A DNA stretch of 5,554 nt from Clostridiales bacterium (lineage in GTDB: Bacteria; Bacillota; Clostridia; Christensenellales; Aristaeellaceae): NCBI GenBank assembly GCA_012514225.1, contig JAAZAQ010000118.1, forward strand, positions 1 to 5,554. The letters run 5' to 3'. Shown here in pieces: positions 1 to 5,554 of this stretch. The notes below the pieces were generated by a model. The model made no database searches. It worked only from the letters and a program-made list of their open reading frames with translations, and had not been told where the DNA came from. Each line of letters opens with the position of its first letter. Position 1 is the stretch's first letter. Position numbers and translations under genes: made by a program.

Positions 1-1674
1 CGCTTCTACGACATGCTGAGCCTCCTGCAGGTCACCATGGCCACGCCCACCCTGTCCAACGCCCGCAAGCCCTACCACCAGCTGAGCAGCTGCTTCATCG
101 ACACCGTGCCCGACGACCTGCAGGGCATCTACCACTCGATTTCCAACTTCGCCAACGTCAGCAAGTACGGCGGCGGGATGGGCCTGTACTTCGGCAAGGT
201 GCGCTCCCAGGGCGCGGCCATCCGAGGCTTCGAGGGCGCGGCGGGCGGGGTCATCCGCTGGATCCGCCTGGCCAACGACACCGCTGTGGCGGTGGACCAG
301 CTGGGCGTGCGCCAGGGCGCCGTCGCCGTGTACCTGGACGTGTGGCACCGCGACCTGCCGGAGTTCCTCCAGTTGCGCACCAACAACGGCGACGAGCGCA
401 TGAAGGCGCACGACGTCTTCCCCGCCGTGTGCATCCCGGACTATTTCTACCGGCAAGTCCAGCAGGACATGGAGGGCGACTGGCACCTGTTCGACCCGCA
501 CGAGGTGCTGGCAAAGAAGGGCTGGTCGCTGGAGGACAGCTACGGGGAGGAGTGGACGAAAAAGTACCTGGAGCTGGTGGGGGACGGCAGCGTCAGCCGC
601 CGGGTGCTGCCCATCAAGGACGTGGTGCGCATGGTCATCAAGTCGGCGGTGGAGACCGGCACGCCCTTCGTCTTCAACCGCGACGCCGTCAACCGCGCCA
701 ACCCCAACCCGCACAAGGGCATGATTTATTGCAGCAACCTGTGCACGGAAATCGCGCAGAACATGTCCGCGGTCACCTTCGTCGACCAGCACACGGAAAA
801 CGTGGGCGGGGACACGGTGGTGGTGACCACCACCAAGCCCGGGGACTACGTGGTGTGCAACCTGGCCAGCATCAACCTGGGCCGGGTGGACGCACTGGAC
901 GTGCCGGAATTGGAGCGGCTGACCGAATCCGCCGTGCGCGCGCTGGACAACGTCATCGAGCTGAACTACTTCCCCGTGCCCTACGCCCGGGTCAACAACC
1001 GCCGTTACCGCCCCATCGGCCTGGGCGTGAGCGGCTACCACCACACCCTGGCCCGGCGCGCCATCGCCTGGGAGAGCGAGGAGCACCTGAAGTTCGCCGA
1101 CGCGGCCTTTGAGAACATCAACCGCGCCGCCATCCGCGCCAGCCTCGCGCTGGCCCGGGAGAAGGGCGCCTACGAGTACTTCCCGGGCAGCGACTGGCAG
1201 ACCGGCGACTACTTCGACAAGCGGGGCTACGATTCCCCGGAGTGGGAGGCGCTGAAGGCCGAGGTGGCACGGGACGGGCTGCGCAACGGCTACCTGCTGG
1301 CCGTGGCGCCCACCTCCAGCATCTCCATCATCGCCGGCACCACGGCGGGCATCGACCCGATCATGAACCGCTTCTACTACGACGAGAAGAAGACAGGGCT
1401 CATCCCCCGCGCGGCGCCTGACCTGGACATGCGGACCTTCTGGTTCTACAAGTCCGCCCACGCCATCGACCAGCGATGGTCCATCCGCGCCTCCGGCATC
1501 CGGCAGCGGCACATCGACCAGGCGCAGAGCATGAACCTGTACACCACCAACGACTATTCCTTCCGCCAGATCCTGGACCTGTACCTGCTGGCCTGGCAGG
1601 AGGGCGTGAAGACGGTCTACTACATCCGCTCCAAGTCCCTGGAGGTGGAGGAATGCGAGAGCTGCTCCACCTGA
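1..1674 (+). CDS. nrdA: Class I ribonucleoside-diphosphate reductase, alpha (large) subunit, 5'-truncated by the window edge
   Basis: Catalytic subunit that reduces ribonucleoside diphosphates to deoxyribonucleotides in the cytoplasm, working with NrdB. The frame is open from base 1 to the TGA at 1672-1674, giving 557 codons. Comparison with E. coli NrdA suggests about 190 N-terminal residues (ATP-cone region) lie upstream. Numbering codons from base 1, the active-site set is visible: Cys31 in SSCFI (E. coli Cys225), Asn246-Leu-Cys248-Thr-Glu250 (Asn437, Cys439 thiyl site, Glu441) and Cys286 in VVCNLAS (Cys462). The APTSSIS segment near codons 437-443 matches the substrate phosphate-binding loop. 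Tyr540-Tyr541 match the radical-transfer pair Tyr730-Tyr731. The tail ends in CESC (Cys552, Cys555), the pair that takes electrons from thioredoxin or glutaredoxin. The Cys248-Cys286 gap is about 15 residues longer than in E. coli, which I recall as usual for this NrdA subtype. nrdB follows after 51 bp, so the two are surely one operon. Confidence 0.97.
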   Translation, partial: RFYDMLSLLQVTMATPTLSNARKPYHQLSSCFIDTVPDDLQGIYHSISNFANVSKYGGGMGLYFGKVRSQGAAIRGFEGAAGGVIRWIRLANDTAVAVDQLGVRQGAVAVYLDVWHRDLPEFLQLRTNNGDERMKAHDVFPAVCIPDYFYRQVQQDMEGDWHLFDPHEVLAKKGWSLEDSYGEEWTKKYLELVGDGSVSRRVLPIKDVVRMVIKSAVETGTPFVFNRDAVNRANPNPHKGMIYCSNLCTEIAQNMSAVTFVDQHTENVGGDTVVVTTTKPGDYVVCNLASINLGRVDALDVPELERLTESAVRALDNVIELNYFPVPYARVNNRRYRPIGLGVSGYHHTLARRAIAWESEEHLKFADAAFENINRAAIRASLALAREKGAYEYFPGSDWQTGDYFDKRGYDSPEWEALKAEVARDGLRNGYLLAVAPTSSISIIAGTTAGIDPIMNRFYYDEKKTGLIPRAAPDLDMRTFWFYKSAHAIDQRWSIRASGIRQRHIDQAQSMNLYTTNDYSFRQILDLYLLAWQEGVKTVYYIRSKSLEVEECESCST

Positions 1675-1725
1675 CGGGGTTCAACCGGGACCGCCCGCCG
1701 CGGGCGAAGCAAGAAGGAGGCGTTC

Positions 1726-2769
1726 ATGCCGAAACTGGACAAGAAACCGCTGTTCAACCCCCAGGGGGACACCGACCTGCGTTCCCGCCGCATCATCGGC
1801 GGCAACCCCACCAACCTCAACGACTTCAACAACATGAAGTACCAGTGGGTCAGCCCCTGGTACCGCCAGGCGATGAACAACTTCTGGATTCCGGAAGAAA
1901 TCAACATGGCGACCGACAAGAAGCAGTACCCGGGCCTGCCAAAGGCGGAGCGGCGGGCCTATGACAAAATCCTGTCCTTCCTGATTTTCCTGGACAGCAT
2001 CCAGACCGCCAACCTGCCCAGCATCGGGCAGTACGTCACCGCCAACGAGGTCAACCTGTGCCTGTGCATCCAGACCTACCAGGAGGCCATCCACTCCCAG
2101 AGCTACTCCTACATGCTCGACTCCATCTGCGAGCCGCAGGAGCGCGACAGCATCCTCTTCCAGTGGAAGGACGACGCCCACCTGCTGCGCCGCAACACCT
2201 TCATCGGCGACATCTACAACTCCCTCCAGCAGGAGCCGAGCCTGCGCAACTTCCTGCGGGTGGTGATGGGCAACTACATCCTGGAAGGCGTCTATTTCTA
2301 CTCCGGCTTCATGTTCTTCTACAACCTCGCCCGCAACGGCCTGATGCCCGGCTCCGCCCAGCAAATCCGCTACATCAACCGCGACGAGGCGACCCACCTG
2401 TGGCTCTTCCGCAACATCCTGCAGGAGCTGCAGGCCGAGGAGCCGGAGCTGTTCACGGCGGAGCTGAGAGAGACCTTCCGGGGAATGCTCAGGGAGGGCT
2501 GCGAGCAGGAAATCGCCTGGGCGGAATACGCGATCGGCGAGGATATCCAGGGCCTCAACGGGCAGATGGTGGGCGACTACATCCGCTACCTGGGCAACCT
2601 GAGGGCCCAGAACATCGGGCTGGAGCCCCTGTACGAGGGCTTCGAGCAGGAGCCGGACTCGATGAAGTGGGTCAGCCAGTACAGCAACGCCAACCTCATC
2701 AAAACCGACTTCTTCGAGGCCCGCAGCACCGCCTACGCCAAGTCCTCCGCGCTGGTGGACGACCTCTGA
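1726..2769 (+). CDS. nrdB: Class I ribonucleoside-diphosphate reductase, beta (small) subunit
   Basis: Ferritin-like subunit that makes and stores the radical used by NrdA. It is complete at 347 residues, a normal length for the family. The ATG at 1726 follows AAGGAGG (1714-1720) with a 5-nt spacer. Metal ligands align with E. coli R2: Asp90 (Asp84), Glu120 and His123 in EAIHSQSY (Glu115, His118), Glu187 (Glu204), and Glu221 and His224 in RDEATH (Glu238, His241). Tyr127 sits at the radical tyrosine position (Tyr122), so this is not the Tyr-to-Phe class Ic type known from Chlamydia. Trp54 in FWIPEE and Asp220 match the radical-transfer residues Trp48 and Asp237. Tyr337, near the end of the flexible C-terminal tail, is a candidate for the Tyr356 relay. 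The last residues, ALVDDL, would dock into NrdA. The metal used (di-iron or di-manganese) cannot be told from sequence, and no nrdI-like gene is visible in the window. Confidence 0.97.
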   Translation: MPKLDKKPLFNPQGDTDLRSRRIIGGNPTNLNDFNNMKYQWVSPWYRQAMNNFWIPEEINMATDKKQYPGLPKAERRAYDKILSFLIFLDSIQTANLPSIGQYVTANEVNLCLCIQTYQEAIHSQSYSYMLDSICEPQERDSILFQWKDDAHLLRRNTFIGDIYNSLQQEPSLRNFLRVVMGNYILEGVYFYSGFMFFYNLARNGLMPGSAQQIRYINRDEATHLWLFRNILQELQAEEPELFTAELRETFRGMLREGCEQEIAWAEYAIGEDIQGLNGQMVGDYIRYLGNLRAQNIGLEPLYEGFEQEPDSMKWVSQYSNANLIKTDFFEARSTAYAKSSALVDDL

Positions 2770-2826
2770 GGCGGGGCGCGCAGAATTGCATCAATAAGAC
2801 CCCGGCCTGGGGCGGGAGGGCTGAAG
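2770..2826 (+). other. nrdB-cupin spacer with small G/C hairpin next to the ribosome binding site
   Basis: The 57-bp gap contains CCCC (2800-2803), a GGCCT loop and GGGG (2809-2812), a short inverted repeat ending two bases before the GGGAGGG ribosome binding site (2814-2820) of the cupin gene. No T-run follows, so it is not a terminator. It could modestly affect translation of the GTG-started cupin gene, but four base pairs in GC-rich DNA may be chance. Confidence 0.3.
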
Positions 2827-3162
2827 GTGAAGATTGACTTTTCGGCGCTGGAGGAGCGCCTGGTGCCGGGCATGCGCGGCGGGCGGGGCAGCGCCCGGAT
2901 GAAGCAGTTCGCCGACCCGGACAACCGCGTGCTGTGGATTGCCCTGGCGCCCGGCGCGTCCATCGGCGGGCACCGGCACGACACCAGCAGCGAGACGGTG
3001 TACGTGCTGGCGGGCAGCGGAACGGTATCCACGGAGAGCGGGGAGGAAAAAGTTCAGGCCGGGGACTGCCATTATTGCCCGAAAGGCGCGTGGCACAGCC
3101 TGGCCAACACCGGGGAGGGCGACCTGGAAATCTTCGCCGTTATCCCGGAACACGGGCGCTGA
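2827..3162 (+). CDS. Small single-domain cupin protein, substrate unknown
   Basis: A 111-residue cytoplasmic protein with one conserved cupin barrel and no signal peptide. Start is GTG at 2827, preceded by GGGAGGG (2814-2820) with a 6-nt spacer; no better in-frame ATG precedes it. Cupin motif 1 is clear at residues 48-65, with His49, His51 and Glu56 as metal ligands. Motif 2 is textbook at residues 79-94: Gly79, Pro85, Gly87, the fourth ligand His90 and Asn94. All four ligands are intact, so a bound divalent metal is expected. Unusually, the strand entering motif 2 reads Cys81-His-Tyr-Cys84, placing two cysteines close to the predicted metal site. The gene lies 57 bp after nrdB on the same strand with no terminator between, so it is probably the last gene of the nrd operon. 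Small cupins include dioxygenases, isomerases and sugar- or metal-sensing proteins; nothing here picks one, so no function is assigned. Confidence 0.9.
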   Translation: MKIDFSALEERLVPGMRGGRGSARMKQFADPDNRVLWIALAPGASIGGHRHDTSSETVYVLAGSGTVSTESGEEKVQAGDCHYCPKGAWHSLANTGEGDLEIFAVIPEHGR

Positions 3163-3183
3163 AACGGCGCCACGCCAGTCAGC

Positions 3184-3214
3184 AAGCCGCCGGCCGGGCG
3201 GTTTTCTTCATTTT
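3184..3214 (+). terminator. Probable Rho-independent terminator of the nrdAB-cupin operon
   Basis: Starting 22 bp after the cupin stop codon, CCGCC (3187-3191) pairs with GGCGG (3197-3201) around a GGCCG loop. The stem extends outward by a G-T and two A-T pairs (3184-3186 with 3202-3204). It runs into the T-rich tract TTTTCTTCATTTT (3202-3214), which stands out in this GC-rich sequence. Position and shape fit the end of the operon. Confidence 0.65.
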
Positions 3215-3275
3215 CGGGGCAAAGGGTATATGAACCATAGAGCCGCCCACGGACGGGCGGGGACAAGGAGGACAG

Positions 3276-4355
3276 ATGCTCGACACAGAAAAGAGGGACC
3301 GGCTGGTTCCGGAACTGGCCGCGGCGGAGGGCGTCAGGATTTCCGTTTACCTGCCCACCCACCGGGCCTTCCCGGATAACAACCAGGACAAAATTGTCTA
3401 CAAGAACCTGCTGCAGGAGCTGGAAACCGCCCTGGAGCGGCGGTATCCGCGCAGGGAATGGCAGCAGGCGGAGAGCCGGCTGGCGGAGCTGCTGGAGACG
3501 CCGGAGCTGTGGATACACGCCACCGAAGGCCTGGGCGTGCTGGCCGCCGAGGACCGCGCGGAATCCTTCCGGCTGGAAACCCAACCCGCGCCCGCCTTTT
3601 ATTTCGGGGAGCACTTCCACCTGCTGCCGCTGTATCCCCTCCGGGACAGCGCAGGCCGGGCCTTCCTAGCCCACATCAGCCGGGACAGGCTCAGCGTGTA
3701 CATGGTCGGCCCGCAGGGCGTCGCCCCGATGAGCCTGCCGGACGTGAAGGACCGCTTCCCGGCGCTGTACGACGACTTCGACCCGGAGCACAGCTTCAAC
3801 ACCGGCTCCGCTGCGGGGGAGGCGGGCGGCTACCATACCTATGGCAGCAAATCAAAGGGGGAGGACCTGGACCGCGAAAAATACTTCCGCTACCTCGACG
3901 GCGCCTTCCGGCAGCTGCACAGGGACACCGGCCTGCCCATCCTGCTGTCGGGCACGGAGGACACCCTCGGCGGGTTCCGAAAAATCGCGCAGGGGCCGGC
4001 CTACCTGGACGGCAGCATCGACCAGCCGCCGGATTCATTGGCGCCGGACGAGCTGCTGCGCCGGGCGACGGCGCTGCTCAAGCCCGGCCTGAAGCGGCAG
4101 ACGGACGCATTGCGCGCGCATATCCGCAGCAGGCAGAGGGACAACAAGGCGGTCAACAGCCTGGACGACATCCTGCAGGCCGCGGCGGAAGGGCGGGTGG
4201 AAACCCTGCTGCTGCCCGGGACGCTGCCGGAGAACGAGAGAGTCCGGATGGACCGCGCCGTCAAGGAGGTGCTGGCGGCGGGCGGGACGGTGTACGCGGA
4301 CGCGGACGGGCGCCTGGACCTGCCCGGCGGGCGGATGGCGCTGCTGCGGTACTGA
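3276..4355 (+). CDS. Bacterial archaeo-eukaryotic release factor-like protein (baeRF family 3/7 type)
   Basis: A 359-residue soluble protein. The ATG at 3276 follows AAGGAGGA (3265-3272), GGAGG lying 4 nt upstream. The N-terminus has the RISVYLPTHR strand (residues 21-30) and a helical stretch (about 35-75) typical of these proteins. The middle part (about 80-165) includes the HISRDRLSVYMV segment expected for the release-factor domain 2-like fold. A Gly/Ser/Lys-rich linker (about 176-197) leads to a conserved block, KYFRYLDGAF to LPILLSGTED (202-229). The C-terminus (about 295-359) carries VETLLLPG, AVKEVLAAGGTVY and a terminal ALLRY, matching the L7Ae/eL30-like domain 3 pattern. Such proteins are relatives of eRF1/aRF1 predicted, mainly by comparative genomics, to act in ribosome rescue or hibernation; their activity is poorly tested. 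There is no GGQ: the only similar spot is GGR at 351-353, outside the expected loop, so peptide release by the classic mechanism is unlikely. Family number is from memory of sequence patterns. It lies between a probable terminator and a convergent gene, so it is likely transcribed alone. Confidence 0.8.
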   Translation: MLDTEKRDRLVPELAAAEGVRISVYLPTHRAFPDNNQDKIVYKNLLQELETALERRYPRREWQQAESRLAELLETPELWIHATEGLGVLAAEDRAESFRLETQPAPAFYFGEHFHLLPLYPLRDSAGRAFLAHISRDRLSVYMVGPQGVAPMSLPDVKDRFPALYDDFDPEHSFNTGSAAGEAGGYHTYGSKSKGEDLDREKYFRYLDGAFRQLHRDTGLPILLSGTEDTLGGFRKIAQGPAYLDGSIDQPPDSLAPDELLRRATALLKPGLKRQTDALRAHIRSRQRDNKAVNSLDDILQAAAEGRVETLLLPGTLPENERVRMDRAVKEVLAAGGTVYADADGRLDLPGGRMALLRY

Positions 4356-4377
4356 GGGGCTTCAAATATCCCTCGCA

Positions 4378-4410
4378 GGGCGCGGGAATCACAGCGCCCC
4401 TTCGTTCATT
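4378..4410 (+). terminator. Hairpin between convergent genes, possible terminator of the baeRF-like gene
   Basis: The 50-bp gap between the convergent stop codons contains GGGCGC (4378-4383) and GCGCCC (4394-4399), a perfect 6-bp stem with a 10-nt loop. It is followed on the + strand by a moderately T-rich TTCGTTCATT (4401-4410) that overlaps the stop of the opposite gene. On the minus strand no T-run follows, so it looks better for + transcripts. A competing small hairpin (CCCT 4370-4373 with AGGG 4377-4380) overlaps its left arm. The tail is weak, hence modest confidence. Confidence 0.45.
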
Positions 4411-4984
4411 CCCCCGGCAACGGACGCAGGGAGCCGAGCATGTGCTCCATGCGCGCGCCCCAGCCCTCCGCGGCCTCCGCCGGGCAGCGCAGCGTGACAA
4501 GCCAGGCGCCGCTGGCCGCCTCGGCCAGGAAGACCCGGGCCGTTTGCCCGCCCTTCATCGCGGCGAAGCCCGCGACGGGGTCCTGCTCGAAATGGAAGCC
4601 CGGCACAGGGTCCGACGCTTCCGCGGCAATCGTTTCCCATCCCTCCGCCCGGTATCCAACCCGGACATCGTCCAGGATGTCGCCGTTTTCCCGCCGGAGG
4701 CCATCCGCGCTTTCGACGGAAAAGGACACCGGGCCGTCCAGGGCATTGTCCAGCAGCTCGAAGCGAACGCCCTCCTCCGTCCTGACCGCCCCGAAGTGCC
4801 GCGCGTCGAACCACAGCGAGAACAGGCCCTCTTCGCGATACTCGGTCGCCTCCCAGGTTTCCGGCTCGCCTTCGAGCAGCAGCGTCTCCGTCCGCGTCGG
4901 GGGCGCCTGAGCCCCTGAAAAGGCAGGCGCGGCCACCGCCAGAACCAGCAGCGCCGCAAGCAGGGTTCTTTTCCAATAACACAT
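4406..4984 (-). CDS. Small exported protein of unknown family with Sec signal peptide
   Basis: A 192-residue protein on the minus strand. Start ATG at 4984 is preceded by GAGGG (4993-4997 on the + coordinate) with an 8-nt spacer. An in-frame ATG at 5020 would add 12 residues but has no ribosome binding site and would spoil the signal peptide. The N-terminus is classic: MCYWKR, a hydrophobic run LLAALLVLAVAA, then a small-residue region with possible cleavage after Ala21 or Ala25. There is no lipobox cysteine, as Cys2 and Cys167 are the only cysteines, so it is probably secreted or released outside the membrane rather than lipid-anchored. The mature part is acidic, with alternating strand-like segments and a final amphipathic helix (WGARMEHMLGSLRPL). 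This layout loosely recalls small PsbP/DcrB-like alpha-beta proteins, but I cannot name the family. It faces away from the DUF1846 gene and converges on the baeRF-like gene. Confidence 0.8.
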   Translation of the reverse strand: MCYWKRTLLAALLVLAVAAPAFSGAQAPPTRTETLLLEGEPETWEATEYREEGLFSLWFDARHFGAVRTEEGVRFELLDNALDGPVSFSVESADGLRRENGDILDDVRVGYRAEGWETIAAEASDPVPGFHFEQDPVAGFAAMKGGQTARVFLAEAASGAWLVTLRCPAEAAEGWGARMEHMLGSLRPLPGE

Positions 4985-5049
4985 CGGACCATCCCTCTTT
5001 CCGTCCAGGTTTCCACCCATCAAACGCGGGTGGCGGCAAGGTTCGTGCG

Positions 5050-5086
5050 CCGGGGGAATCCGCCTCCCCGGCCGGGATGTTTTTTT
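5050..5086 (+). other. Orphan terminator-like hairpin plus T7 tract
   Basis: CCGGGG (5050-5055) and CCCCGG (5066-5071) form a 6-bp GC stem with a 10-nt loop. The sequence continues through CCGGGATG to a run of seven T (5080-5086), with an 8-nt gap between stem and T-run. Read on the + strand it resembles an intrinsic terminator, but no + gene lies just upstream; the preceding gene runs the other way. The gap makes it imperfect. It could block antisense transcription, end a small RNA, or on the minus strand be an A-tract upstream of the exported-protein gene. Confidence 0.3.
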
Positions 5087-5107
5087 CGCGCTCCGCGCTC
5101 CCCCGCG

Positions 5108-5153
5108 TTGCAAAGCGCGGCCCGTTCGGTTAGAGTAAAGTACGTTGTATATT
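5108..5153 (+). promoter_or_regulatory. Candidate sigma-70-type promoter for the DUF1846 gene
   Basis: The stretch 5129-5155 is notably AT-rich for this sequence and lies about 90-115 bp before the DUF1846 start. Two readings are possible. TTGCAA (5108-5113), a 17-bp spacer and TAGAGT (5131-5136) match the consensus at 4 of 6 bases in each box. Alternatively TATATT (5148-5153) matches the -10 box at 5 of 6, with a poor -35 (TTCGGT, 5125-5130) at 17 bp. The 6-bp hairpin GCAGGG/CCCTGC (5158-5176) would sit at or just after the start of the transcript. The same AT-rich patch might serve the opposite gene, but I see no good minus-strand boxes. Confidence 0.35.
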
Positions 5154-5243
5154 TCCGGCAGGGCGGCAACCCCTGCGCTTTCGTGCGGCACACCGGGCGG
5201 GATTTCGCGGGGCCGGGGGCGGCCTCGGAGTGAAGGAGGCGGC

Positions 5244-5554
5244 ATGCGGACGGGCTTTGACCATGACCTGTACACGCGCACCCAGTCGGAGAACATCCTG
5301 GAGCGCGTGCGGCAATTCGGCGGCAAGCTGTACCTGGAATTGGGCGGCAAGCTGTTTGACGACAACCACGCCGCCCGGGTGCTGCCGGGCTTCCTGCCCG
5401 ACAGCAAAATCAGCATGCTGCGCTCGCTTCGCGACCAGGCGGAGATCGTCGTCGCCATCAGCGCGGACGACATCGAGAAGAACAAGGTGCGCGGCGACCT
5501 GGGCATCACCTACGACCAGGACGTGCTGCGGCTCATCGACGCCTTCCGCGCCGC
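5244..5554 (+). CDS. DUF1846 / UPF0371 family protein, N-terminal part, cut by the window end
   Basis: The ATG at 5244 is preceded by AAGGAGG (5233-5239) with a 4-nt spacer. The frame stays open for 103 codons to the window edge; family members are usually near 500 residues, so about one fifth is seen. The N-terminal block is highly characteristic: [20 protein letters not shown] (residues 3-22), [23 protein letters not shown] (28-50, first part the family signature), then [26 protein letters not shown], ending in [12 protein letters not shown] recognise this from DUF1846 proteins, common in Firmicutes and present in Actinobacteria. The family's biochemical role is not established, so none is assigned. 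No signal peptide or membrane segment appears in the visible part. It is transcribed away from the exported-protein gene, across a 259-bp region with a candidate promoter. Confidence 0.93.
   Translation, partial: MRTGFDHDLYTRTQSENILERVRQFGGKLYLELGGKLFDDNHAARVLPGFLPDSKISMLRSLRDQAEIVVAISADDIEKNKVRGDLGITYDQDVLRLIDAFRA

Larger units (their letters stand above)
4985..5243. other. Divergent intergenic region with several inverted repeats
   Basis: This 259-bp region separates the divergently transcribed exported-protein and DUF1846 genes and shows no convincing coding frame. It holds four perfect inverted repeats: CCACCC/GGGTGG (5013-5018, 5028-5033), CCGGGG/CCCCGG (5050-5055, 5066-5071), CCGCGTT/AGCGCGG (5103-5109, 5114-5120, one G-T pair, GCAA loop) and GCAGGG/CCCTGC (5158-5163, 5171-5176). 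A run of seven T lies at 5080-5086, followed by a tandem CGCGCTC repeat (5087-5100). The first two repeats would lie in the leader of the minus-strand gene if its promoter is near the AT-rich patch at 5129-5155. I match no known riboswitch class. Confidence 0.5.

Noticed and set aside
1693..1705. GCCCG/CGGGC hairpin between nrdA and nrdB as a terminator
   Set aside because: The stem has only 5 bp with a 3-nt loop, no T-run follows, and the nrdB ribosome binding site comes right after. It is most likely chance in GC-rich DNA or a minor translational element.
1681..2397. Minus-strand open frame of 238 codons opposite nrdB
   Set aside because: It is Val/Leu/Asp/Gly-rich shadow sequence antisense to an unmistakable nrdB, with no family resemblance.
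3204..3232. Possible promoter for the baeRF-like gene: TATATG (3227-3232) with TTCTTC (3204-3209) 17 bp upstream
   Set aside because: Both boxes match the consensus weakly, and the -35 candidate overlaps the terminator T-tract. A promoter is expected in this gap, but this site is not strong enough to list.
3458..4918. Long + strand open frame (486 codons) across the baeRF-like gene, the convergent gap and the exported-protein gene
   Set aside because: It is rich in Arg, Gly, Pro and Ala, the pattern of a GC-rich shadow frame, matches no family and overlaps two better-supported genes.
5030..5233. Possible 67-codon + gene with GTG start between the divergent genes
   Set aside because: No Shine-Dalgarno site precedes it, its composition is Arg/Pro/Ala-rich and its stop overlaps the ribosome binding site of the DUF1846 gene. 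I consider it non-coding.
4985..5509. Upstream extension of the minus-strand exported-protein frame to a start at 5509
   Set aside because: The extension runs antisense through the DUF1846 coding sequence and the intergenic region and lacks a ribosome binding site. It would bury a perfect signal peptide inside the protein.
1..5554. Undescribed multi-gene defence or mobile system
   Set aside because: The window holds a core-metabolism operon and chromosomal housekeeping-type genes. There are no transposase, integrase, nuclease, toxin-like or repeat-array signatures, and codon composition looks uniform throughout.

Overview
This is a GC-rich stretch (roughly two-thirds G+C by eye) of bacterial chromosome with strong AGGAGG-type ribosome binding sites. 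It carries the closing part of a class I ribonucleotide reductase operon, followed by less studied genes. A DUF1846/UPF0371 gene at the right edge, the NrdA/NrdB subtype and the strong Shine-Dalgarno sites fit a high-GC Clostridia-type Firmicute. That assignment is inferred from protein resemblance, not demonstrated. I see no mobile element, CRISPR array, tRNA or rRNA.

Layout. Bases 1-1674 (+) are the 3' three-quarters of nrdA, the large catalytic subunit of class I ribonucleotide reductase; its start lies outside the window. Bases 1726-2769 (+) are complete nrdB, the radical-generating small subunit, with every expected metal ligand and the radical tyrosine present. Bases 2827-3162 (+) are a small single-domain cupin with a GTG start, 57 bp after nrdB and probably cotranscribed with it. 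A hairpin with a T-rich tail at about 3184-3214 probably ends this transcript. Bases 3276-4355 (+) encode a 359-residue protein resembling the bacterial archaeo-eukaryotic release factor (baeRF) families, candidate ribosome-associated factors. Bases 4406-4984 (-) encode a small exported protein of unknown family that converges on the baeRF gene across a 50-bp gap holding a hairpin. Bases 4985-5243 are a divergent intergenic region rich in inverted repeats, with a possible promoter. Bases 5244-5554 (+) are the first 103 codons of a DUF1846 protein cut by the window end.

How they fit together. NrdA and NrdB form the alpha/beta complex that reduces ribonucleoside diphosphates to deoxyribonucleotides. 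The cupin is a likely operon passenger with unknown substrate. The baeRF-like gene, the exported protein and the DUF1846 gene appear to be separate transcription units. No obvious novel multi-gene system is visible. The points most worth a second look are the release-factor-like protein, the cupin with a Cys-His-Tyr-Cys beside its metal site, and the structured divergent intergenic region.
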